Source: Corticium candelabrum (taxonomy: Eukaryota; Porifera; Homoscleromorpha; Homosclerophorida; Plakinidae). From it: a DNA stretch of 64,000 nucleotides. Below are positions 62,701-64,000 of the stretch, piece by piece. The stretch is taken from positions 798,683-862,682 of the forward strand of contig NC_085100.1 in the NCBI RefSeq assembly GCF_963422355.1, in the 5' to 3' direction. The first letter of the stretch is position 1; every line of letters begins with the position of its first letter. Made by a program: the position numbers and the translations under genes. The notes below the pieces were generated by a model. That model saw nothing but the letters and a program-made list of their open reading frames with translations. It ran no database searches and was not told the DNA's origin.

Positions 62701-64000
62701 CGCCATCGAATGGTTGGCGTAGGATTGCCGGTTGCCGATGCTGTTAACCGTACAGTCCTTCCTTGAATGGCCGAGGCACGCTGGCCTGCTGCGTAGCTTA
62801 CATCGCGGTCAGGAGTAGGAAACTCAACCTCACCTTCGGGATCTTGTAACTTGGGCCGTACTGTAAATAATAACATGCAAGTTGCAAATGAATCGATCCA
62901 AGGCGAAAATAATCAACTTGCCTGGTACGTCGTACAATAAGTCGATCTCCTCTGTGTCAGATCCTTCGTTGTTACTTACGGTAACTTTGTATGTTCCAGC
63001 CGCGTTCTTTCGAAAGTCATTCAAATTGAGTGTGTGCGTAACCGGTTCCGGGTATGAACTAGTCGTCAAAACATTGTCTCCTCTCGTCCATGTTATCTCA
63101 AAAGGGCCGTCACCCGTGACCTCCGTCACCAGGCCCAAATCGCGTCCCATCTGAACGAGAACGTTTTCATTTGTACCAACAACTGCAGTAATAGTATTTC
63201 CGTCTAGCACAGGGGCCCGTCCTGGCCTTCTTCCAATGAGCGGATATCCACTAGTCCCTAACAAGAACAAAGAAGAATCGCTATCAATACTATAGATTGG
63301 CCACATACTCAACCGACCTTCCACAAGTACGTCGACAGACGAGCCAACGGAACCAGCTTCATTCTCGGCCACAAACGTGTAAGTACCGTTTTCTGCGGTT
63401 GTGACATCGTCGATCACCAGTCTCAAGCCACCATCGCTTGTTCGGTCATACGAGAACTTCCCTTCAGCCGATATCATTTCGCCATCTTTCAGAAACCGTG
63501 CTACTGGGGACGGTCTACCATTAGCGGCTCCTTCTAAGGCTACACTGGTGCCAGGGCGTACGATGAATGCACCGTTTAACTTAGACGGTCTTATGGGTCT
63601 GTTTTCTTCAAGCAGACCCGTCACGGCAACATTATTCTCAACATCTCTGACTATGTCGGGAGATTCTATTGCAATAAAACAGTATATGTAATTAATCAGT
63701 TCAAAAGAGCAAAAGCAATCTAACCAAATACTCTGACAGGAGTCACTCTTGATGACTTTCCTGCTGCGTTCACCACTGTTGCCGTATAGTCTCCGTTGTC
63801 CAAAACTTCAACAGTCTGAATTTGTAGTTGCCCATTCTCACTCACAGAATATCTTCCCTCCCGTTCTCCAGACGATAAACGACGTCCGGACGGAAGTTGC
63901 CACGAGATATCAGCAGGTGGATTGCCCATAACAGGAACGTTGACTGTTACAGACCGACCCGCAACAATCTCAGCAGTTTGGCCTGCGTCGTAGAATTGAT
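11528..64000 (-). CDS. Giant multi-Ig-domain protein gene, both ends missing
   Basis: One continuous series of about 124 minus-strand exons encodes about 128 I-set Ig-like domains, roughly 14,070 codons in the window. Typical domains show the B-strand Cys, a Trp in PTISW-like motifs, a DxGxY motif with the F-strand Cys, and a final G split by a phase 1 intron. All introns are phase 1, mostly 60-70 bases, GT-AG with one GC-AG. Domains follow the order A, C, B throughout. I see no fibronectin, EGF, kinase, transmembrane or signal-peptide segment in the window, so the anchor and the termini lie elsewhere. Long I-set arrays with one domain per exon are known from hemicentin-like extracellular proteins. 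Muscle titin-type proteins are an alternative, but no kinase or FN3 accompanies the array. No stop codon or frameshift was noticed in any exon. The specific gene is not recognised. Confidence 0.9.
11868..12203 (-). CDS. Ig exon T12 C, copy 1
   Basis: 112 codons, Cys pair present (TLTCS, YTCTA). Carries the type C loop WTLPSG. Counterpart in copy 4 is fused to T12 A and has no Cys pair. Confidence 0.95.
12261..12560 (-). CDS. Ig exon T12 A, copy 1
   Basis: 100 codons, one of the shorter A domains. Cys pair present (RVVCD, YTCEA). Starts DGTPTIIRRPD. Separated from T12 C by a 57-base intron that copy 4 lacks. Confidence 0.95.
12629..12955 (-). CDS. Ig exon T11 B, copy 1
   Basis: 109 codons, starts EPPRP, Cys pair present (SIACS, YSCVF). 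The core Trp is replaced by Tyr (EAYFLKDG). Same length as the copy 4 counterpart, which lacks the Cys pair. Confidence 0.95.
13010..13354 (-). CDS. Ig exon T11 C, copy 1
   Basis: 115 codons. Canonical Cys pair plus two further Cys (GPTCEN near the start, SDSCNL near the end), also present in copy 4. LPSG loop present. Copy 3 carries Gly to Arg here (43878). Confidence 0.95.
13411..13737 (-). CDS. Ig exon T11 A, copy 1
   Basis: 109 codons, starts ATNSPVIDRRPDEEP or PTNSP depending on the split codon, Cys pair present (RVKCT, YTCAA). Copy 3 carries Ile to Thr here (44179). Confidence 0.95.
13795..14133 (-). CDS. Ig exon T10 B, copy 1
   Basis: 113 codons, starts APPEV, Cys pair present (SMSCT, YSCVS), Trp in PTISWTHEG. 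In copy 4 the same domain is fused to T11 A without an intron. Confidence 0.95.
14196..14531 (-). CDS. Ig exon T10 C, copy 1
   Basis: 112 codons, starts ESPVIDE, Cys pair present (TLKCP, YDCVV). The type C loop is altered to WRFVDG, the only clear departure from LPSG-like in the unit. Confidence 0.95.
14591..14920 (-). CDS. Ig exon T10 A, copy 1
   Basis: 110 codons, Cys pair present (TIACG, YTCTA), typical A signature (VGPPDVQVRPGQ). Copy 4 counterpart lacks the Cys pair. Confidence 0.95.
14977..15246 (-). CDS. Ig exon T9 B, copy 1 (short)
   Basis: 90 codons, the shortest domain in the unit; the middle strands are abbreviated (GGASGHEYSC). Cys pair present. Copy 4 has an equally short 89-codon domain at this register, without the Cys pair. 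Confidence 0.95.
15324..15659 (-). CDS. Ig exon T9 C, copy 1
   Basis: 112 codons, starts VAPVIRRSP, Cys pair present (TISCS, YRCIA), loop WRLPSGRRL. Confidence 0.95.
15715..16032 (-). CDS. Ig exon T9 A, copy 1
   Basis: 106 codons, starts DGPRIDRRPDDP, Cys pair present (RLLCT, YSCVA). Confidence 0.95.
16105..16434 (-). CDS. Ig exon T8 B, copy 1
   Basis: 110 codons, starts DQPQMTTR, Cys pair present (SMSCS, YVCTA). The core Trp is replaced by Tyr (DLSYAKNG). Same length as the copy 4 counterpart. Confidence 0.93.
16506..16841 (-). CDS. Ig exon T8 C, copy 1
   Basis: 112 codons, starts ERPVIERRRP. No Cys pair (TLSGQ, YRIVA), loop WRLPSGRQL. Confidence 0.94.
16908..17231 (-). CDS. Ig exon T8 A, copy 1
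   Basis: 108 codons, starts GSGSPVIQRRPD, Cys pair present (TLACS, FECRA). Copy 4 counterpart lacks the pair (MNAAA, FEVRA). Confidence 0.95.
17308..17634 (-). CDS. Ig exon T7 B, copy 1
   Basis: 109 codons, starts VPPRL, Cys pair present (SVSCS, YSCIA). Core Trp replaced by Phe (NLRFVRGDD). Confidence 0.95.
17702..18385 (-). CDS. Ig double exon T7 A + T7 C, copy 1
   Basis: 228 codons in a single exon holding two domains joined at ALDSPVRP without an intron. The A domain has the Cys pair (TLQCS, YSCRA); the C domain has none (RIGVS, YRPIA) and reads WRIPNG instead of LPSG. In copy 4 the two domains are on separate exons. Confidence 0.95.
18453..18797 (-). CDS. Ig exon T6 B, copy 1
   Basis: 115 codons, starts APPSITREVEDN. 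No Cys pair (VMEGA, YTFVA) and Phe in place of the core Trp (SVRFLKDG). Confidence 0.95.
18859..19194 (-). CDS. Ig exon T6 C, copy 1
   Basis: 112 codons, starts ERPSVADPPS. No Cys pair (VTVPI, YRVTA); loop WTLPSGQRL. Confidence 0.95.
19255..19581 (-). CDS. Ig exon T6 A, copy 1
   Basis: 109 codons, starts APDEPLINRRADV, Cys pair present (SVKCN, YACTA). Confidence 0.95.
19582..19808 (-). other. 227-base intron between T5 B and T6 A
   Basis: The second longest intron of the unit, about three times the usual size. It contains a GC-rich alternating stretch (acgcgcgtgcgcg near 19660-19675). Nothing else is recognised. Repeated in copies 2 and 3. Confidence 0.85.
19809..20141 (-). CDS. Ig exon T5 B, copy 1
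   Basis: 111 codons, starts EPVDVVSPADEN, Cys pair present (SIACG, YVCQG). Copy 3 has Ser to Arg at 50657. Confidence 0.93.
20206..20496 (-). CDS. Ig exon T5 C, copy 1
   Basis: 97 codons, short for type C because the N-terminal linker is reduced (starts EAPRFDRLYP). No Cys pair (VDVSY, YRAIA); loop WSLPSGRRL. Confidence 0.95.
20562..20882 (-). CDS. Ig exon T5 A, copy 1
   Basis: 107 codons, starts ASGAPVINRVPD, Cys pair present (EVACT, YTCVA). The DxGxY motif is shortened to EAETY. Confidence 0.95.
20942..21283 (-). CDS. Ig exon T4 B, copy 1
   Basis: 114 codons, starts VPPSLDRPLDQS. No Cys pair (ITASV, YAVQV); Trp kept in EISWSHNG. Confidence 0.95.
21354..21689 (-). CDS. Ig exon T4 C, copy 1
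   Basis: 112 codons, starts VRPAIEPA. No Cys pair (ISATA, YRAIA); loop WRLPSGRRI. The donor reads GTCAGT, weaker than the usual GTAAG. In copy 2 a silent change (37041) lies in this exon and three more follow in the adjoining intron. Confidence 0.94.
21759..22085 (-). CDS. Ig exon T4 A, copy 1
   Basis: 109 codons, starts GASAPIIQRMP. The only A domain of the unit without a Cys pair (GIRGW, YTLVA). Confidence 0.95.
22141..22464 (-). CDS. Ig exon T3 B, copy 1
   Basis: 108 codons, starts GFPKVVSEVSDN. No Cys pair (VMEGS, YSLYG). Its copy 3 twin (52877-53200) is the last young exon before the diverged copy. Confidence 0.95.
22465..23546 (-). other. 1,082-base intron between T3 C and T3 B
   Basis: By far the longest intron of the unit and much more AT-rich than the exons around it. 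Present in copies 1 and 2 (37833-38914). At the copy 3/copy 4 junction the corresponding intron is 61 bases (53201-53261). It contains the transposon-end-like sequence listed separately; no other gene is supported inside it. Confidence 0.93.
23262..23387. mobile_element. Candidate end of a pogo/Tigger-like DNA transposon
   Basis: A perfect 12-base inverted repeat (TTATCCGACCCC at 23324-23335, GGGGTCGGATAA at 23360-23371) sits next to TCGATAGTTTACTG followed by TA at 23386-23387. Read on the minus strand this gives CAGTAAACTATCGATTATCC, then GGATAAGTGAAAAG, resembling the CAGT terminus and repeated TATCCG-type subterminal motifs of pogo/Tigger elements with a TA target. No matching left end was found in the intron, so it may be a one-ended relic. 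Same sequence at +15,368. Confidence 0.4.
23547..23885 (-). CDS. Ig exon T3 C, copy 1
   Basis: 113 codons, starts VRPRIVARTEP. No Cys pair (IDVEA, YRPIA); loop WRLPSGDRI. Very similar to the first exon of copy 4 (53262-53600), identical in length. Confidence 0.95.
23953..24279 (-). CDS. Ig exon T3 A, copy 1
   Basis: 109 codons, starts AQEAVKIIRAP or SQEAV after splicing. Cys pair present (EIDCA, YTCSA). The usual DxGxY reads RHQGTY. Confidence 0.95.
24355..24693 (-). CDS. Ig exon T2 B, copy 1
   Basis: 113 codons, starts APPTVESDIEDG. No Cys pair (FQFTT, YSAEG); Trp in NVVWKKG. Same length as in copy 4. Confidence 0.95.
24755..25099 (-). CDS. Ig exon T2 C, copy 1
   Basis: 115 codons, starts with PPTLEEVK after the split codon. 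No Cys pair (VNFTV, YKVVV); the loop reads WKLPDG. Same length as in copy 4. Confidence 0.95.
25162..25602 (-). CDS. Ig exon T2 A with Ser/Thr/Pro linker, copy 1
   Basis: 147 codons. The N-terminal ~40 residues are Thr/Ser/Pro-rich repeats (units such as VPSTVATTF and PSTAEPT), a likely O-glycosylated, extended spacer. An A domain follows with the Cys pair (RIDCA, YRCVA) but no proline-rich PTISW motif (TIRWIGPDG). Donor GTTAGT creates an in-frame TAG if unspliced. Confidence 0.95.
25488..25599. repeat. 48-base minisatellite encoding the mucin-like linker
   Basis: Two full 48-base units (25488-25535, 25536-25583) differing at one base, plus 16 bases of a third. Each encodes 16 Thr/Ser/Pro-rich residues, so unit-number changes keep frame. 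Also at 40856-40967 in copy 2; the region is not reached in copy 3. Confidence 0.93.
25666..25971 (-). CDS. Ig exon T1 B, copy 1
   Basis: 102 codons, starts ARPVVTVKPAD, Cys pair present (SFQCE, YSCSA). Donor GTCAGA. Two residues from PTIAWYKNG mark the usual Trp. Confidence 0.95.
26030..26380 (-). CDS. Ig exon T1 C, copy 1
   Basis: 117 codons, starts APPRLVAPPPGDE, Cys pair present (TLQCQ, YTCRA), loop WTLPSGQTL. Confidence 0.95.
26438..26764 (-). CDS. Ig exon T1 A, copy 1
   Basis: 109 codons, starts GRGSPIIVRRPEENP, Cys pair present (NVDCT, YKCEA). Next exon upstream in the transcript is T12 B of copy 2, so copies 1 and 2 are joined by an ordinary 67-base intron (26765-26831). Confidence 0.95.
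26832..42199 (-). repeat. Tandem unit copy 2 (36 Ig domains, complete)
   Basis: The only copy complete in the window. Every exon lies exactly 15,368 bases to the right of its copy 1 counterpart, introns included. Its T12 B exon is complete at 26832-27167 (112 codons; Cys pair present; domain starts VPPTTD). The only differences from copy 1 that I noticed are four substitutions clustered at 37041, 37071, 37076 and 37092. The linker minisatellite recurs at 40856-40967 and the long intron at 37833-38914. Confidence 0.95.
42200..53200 (-). repeat. Tandem unit copy 3 (28 Ig domains, T12 B back to T3 B)
   Basis: Exons lie 30,736 bases to the right of their copy 1 counterparts. Substitutions seen relative to copy 1: 43878 (Gly to Arg, T11 C), 44179 (Ile to Thr, T11 A), 50657 (Ser to Arg, T5 B), 53161 (Arg to His, T3 B) and 53184 (silent, T3 B). 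Near-identity stops just right of the T3 B exon (52877-53200); the intron beyond it is only 61 bases, not the 1.08 kb found in copies 1 and 2. Confidence 0.93.
53262..53600 (-). CDS. Ig exon T3 C, copy 4
   Basis: 113 codons, starts VRPQIVPRTEP. No Cys pair, loop WRLPSGDRI. First diverged exon; only a 61-base intron separates it from the young T3 B exon. Confidence 0.94.
53668..53991 (-). CDS. Ig exon T3 A, copy 4
   Basis: 108 codons, starts AQEDVRILRAP, Cys pair present (EIDCA, YTCTA), one codon shorter than the young counterpart. Confidence 0.94.
54060..54398 (-). CDS. Ig exon T2 B, copy 4
   Basis: 113 codons, starts AEPMVVTKIED. No Cys pair (LEFTT, YSAEA), as in the young copies. Confidence 0.94.
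54459..54803 (-). CDS. Ig exon T2 C, copy 4
   Basis: 115 codons. No Cys pair (VNFTV, YQVIV), loop WKLPDG, as in the young copies. Confidence 0.93.
54862..55170 (-). CDS. Ig exon T2 A, copy 4
   Basis: 103 codons, Cys pair present (RIDCV, YQCVA). The Ser/Thr/Pro linker that is part of this exon in the young copies is on its own exon here. Confidence 0.92.
55243..55296 (-). CDS. Thr/Pro-rich linker mini-exon, copy 4
   Basis: 54 bases, 18 codons, flanked by acceptor TTTTGTAG and donor GTACGC. Encodes a Val/Thr/Pro-rich spacer (VVVTTTASTPTTPAP). Phase 1 at both ends. It takes the place of the minisatellite linker of the young unit. Confidence 0.75.
55358..55666 (-). CDS. Ig exon T1 B, copy 4
   Basis: 103 codons, starts AAPSFTITPDQS, Cys pair present (SFDCV, YTCQA). 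Confidence 0.94.
55719..56060 (-). CDS. Ig exon T1 C, copy 4
   Basis: 114 codons, starts VAPYIPSPPPDE, Cys pair present (SMSCS, YTCSA). The loop reads WMLPSRVEV, so the Gly of LPSG is lost. Confidence 0.94.
56131..56463 (-). CDS. Ig exon T1 A, copy 4
   Basis: 111 codons, starts DVGVPRINRNST, Cys pair present (TVGCT, YNCRA). Confidence 0.94.
56519..56854 (-). CDS. Ig exon T12 B, copy 4
   Basis: 112 codons, the same length as the young counterpart; starts EPPTTVADP. Cys pair present (TFSCD, FTCVA). Confidence 0.94.
56912..57550 (-). CDS. Ig double exon T12 A + T12 C, copy 4
   Basis: 213 codons, two domains joined at QLASKPKISSPG without an intron. Neither has a Cys pair (VQADV/YVMVA and VKASF/YMSII), whereas both young counterparts do. 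Loop WMLPSGTTL in the C domain. Confidence 0.94.
57626..57952 (-). CDS. Ig exon T11 B, copy 4
   Basis: 109 codons, starts EPLDNVRDIV. No Cys pair (FTSTT, YTAVF), unlike the young counterpart of equal length. Confidence 0.94.
58013..58351 (-). CDS. Ig exon T11 C, copy 4
   Basis: 113 codons, starts DPPEILG. Canonical Cys pair plus the same two extra Cys as the young copies (GPFCQD and SESCVL). Loop WTLPSGDEV. Confidence 0.94.
58411..59070 (-). CDS. Ig double exon T10 B + T11 A, copy 4
   Basis: 220 codons, two domains joined at VVAAPMAP without an intron. Both have the Cys pair (SSKCE/YTCNI and KVDCN/YRCLA). The young copies have an intron at this point. Confidence 0.94.
59130..59465 (-). CDS. 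Ig exon T10 C, copy 4
   Basis: 112 codons, starts GSPTIQRQ. No Cys pair (LKSPA, YVADA); loop WKTPSGDTL. Young counterpart has the pair. Confidence 0.94.
59518..59844 (-). CDS. Ig exon T10 A, copy 4
   Basis: 109 codons, starts ATGIPFISRRPD. No Cys pair (MSAPT, YVVQA); Trp kept in PIISWHKNG. Confidence 0.94.
59903..60169 (-). CDS. Ig exon T9 B, copy 4 (short)
   Basis: 89 codons, starts ATPKSEVRV. No Cys pair (LEADS, FTATV). Its shortness matches T9 B of the young unit. Confidence 0.94.
60225..60560 (-). CDS. Ig exon T9 C, copy 4
   Basis: 112 codons, starts EMPRIEASRQ. No canonical Cys pair (VALPI, YRATV) but a single Cys three residues earlier (QTCTV). Loop WTLPNG. Confidence 0.94.
60626..60913 (-). 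CDS. Ig exon T9 A, copy 4
   Basis: 96 codons, starts EGARIVRQMG, Cys pair present (QMTCN, YTCVA). Confidence 0.92.
60980..61309 (-). CDS. Ig exon T8 B, copy 4
   Basis: 110 codons, same length as the young domain; starts DTPRLTTRMTDS, Cys pair present (RMGCA, YRCLA), Phe for the core Trp (DITFEKDG). Confidence 0.94.
61363..61710 (-). CDS. Ig exon T8 C, copy 4
   Basis: 116 codons, four more than the young domain because of a basic insertion near the end (KRQK). No Cys pair (FVAGA, YIVYA); loop WRLPSKRLL. Confidence 0.94.
61767..62093 (-). CDS. Ig exon T8 A, copy 4
   Basis: 109 codons, starts GSGVPRIVR. No Cys pair (MNAAA, FEVRA) while its young counterpart, otherwise close in sequence, has it. 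Confidence 0.94.
62148..62462 (-). CDS. Ig exon T7 B, copy 4
   Basis: 105 codons, starts VPPTFSES, Cys pair present (SVGCS, YLCVA), Phe for the core Trp. Confidence 0.94.
62528..62860 (-). CDS. Ig exon T7 C, copy 4
   Basis: 111 codons, starts VRPKLQDPEGE. No Cys pair (LTASA, YRAIA); loop WRLPSGKRI. Separate exon, unlike the fused young counterpart. Confidence 0.94.
62922..63257 (-). CDS. Ig exon T7 A, copy 4, with GC donor
   Basis: 112 codons, starts GTSGYPLIGRRPG. No Cys pair (LVTEV, YKVTV). The following intron begins CAG/GCAAGT, the standard form of a GC-AG intron; a GT alternative would break the phase. Confidence 0.88.
63318..63665 (-). CDS. Ig exon T6 B, copy 4
   Basis: 116 codons, starts ESPDIVRDVENN. 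No Cys pair (LEGAA, YTFVA); Phe for the core Trp, as in the young copies. The donor GTCGGT is weak but phase-consistent. Confidence 0.92.
63725..64000 (-). CDS. Ig exon T6 C, copy 4, cut by window edge
   Basis: 92 codons visible of about 112. No Cys pair (VNVPV, YTATV); loop WQLPSGRRL. The gene continues past the right edge. Confidence 0.92.

Larger units (their letters stand above)
53262..64000 (-). repeat. Diverged copy 4 of the same unit (28 Ig domains, T6 C to T3 C)
   Basis: The order and lengths of the exons follow the young unit position by position: for example T3 C is 339 bases in both, T2 C 345, T11 B 327, T9 C 336, T8 B 330, and the unusually short T9 B is 267 against 270. Sequence similarity is clear but only moderate. 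Intron content differs at four places and many domains lack the cysteine pair. Confidence 0.9.

Noticed and set aside
11528..64000. Identification as hemicentin or titin
   Set aside because: The I-set arrays resemble both, but no VWA, EGF, thrombospondin, FN3 or kinase domain is in the window and the A-C-B module is not a feature I know from either, so no gene symbol is given.

Overview
The window is metazoan genomic DNA. Introns are mostly 60-70 bases, one extracellular-type Ig domain is usually carried per exon, and there are a ZNFX1-type helicase gene and a Ty3/Gypsy element. This would fit a compact early-branching invertebrate such as a sponge. The phylum is inferred; nothing in the sequence proves it.

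Left part (1-11327). A gene on the minus strand starts at 4772 and runs off the left edge. It encodes a ZNFX1-like superfamily 1 RNA helicase followed by the start of its NF-X1 zinc fingers. Next come about 1.9 kb with no recognisable gene, holding a (CA)30 microsatellite, and then a broken plus-strand retroelement fragment (6661-7017). A dead Ty3/Gypsy LTR retrotransposon in minus orientation (7018-11327) sits directly against that fragment. A 200-N gap (11328-11527) cuts off its far LTR.

Right part (11528-64000). This whole stretch is one minus-strand gene, open at both ends. About 124 exons are visible, encoding about 128 Ig-like (I-set) domains, or roughly 14,000 residues. All exons run from phase 1 to phase 1, so any block of exons can be duplicated without breaking frame. 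Three nested levels of repetition are visible. (1) The domains follow a strict A-C-B order (protein N to C), three recognisable Ig subtypes over and over. (2) Twelve such triplets, 36 Ig domains in 35 exons and 3,986 codons, form a 15,368-base unit. The unit is repeated about 2.7 times at exactly that spacing and with almost no differences, introns included (11528 to about 53.2 kb). (3) From 53262 to the right edge lies an older, strongly diverged copy of the same unit, in exact domain-by-domain register. It differs in intron content, cysteine content and a separate linker exon.

Naming used below: T1 to T12 are the A-C-B triplets of the unit in protein order, numbered from 26764 down to 11464. 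Individual exons are listed for copy 1 (positions below 26832) and for the diverged copy 4. For copy 2 add 15,368 to the copy 1 coordinates, for copy 3 add 30,736. The product is probably a giant extracellular or cell-surface adhesion-type protein. Its N-terminus, membrane anchor (if any) and C-terminus are outside the window, so its role is inferred only from the Ig arrays.
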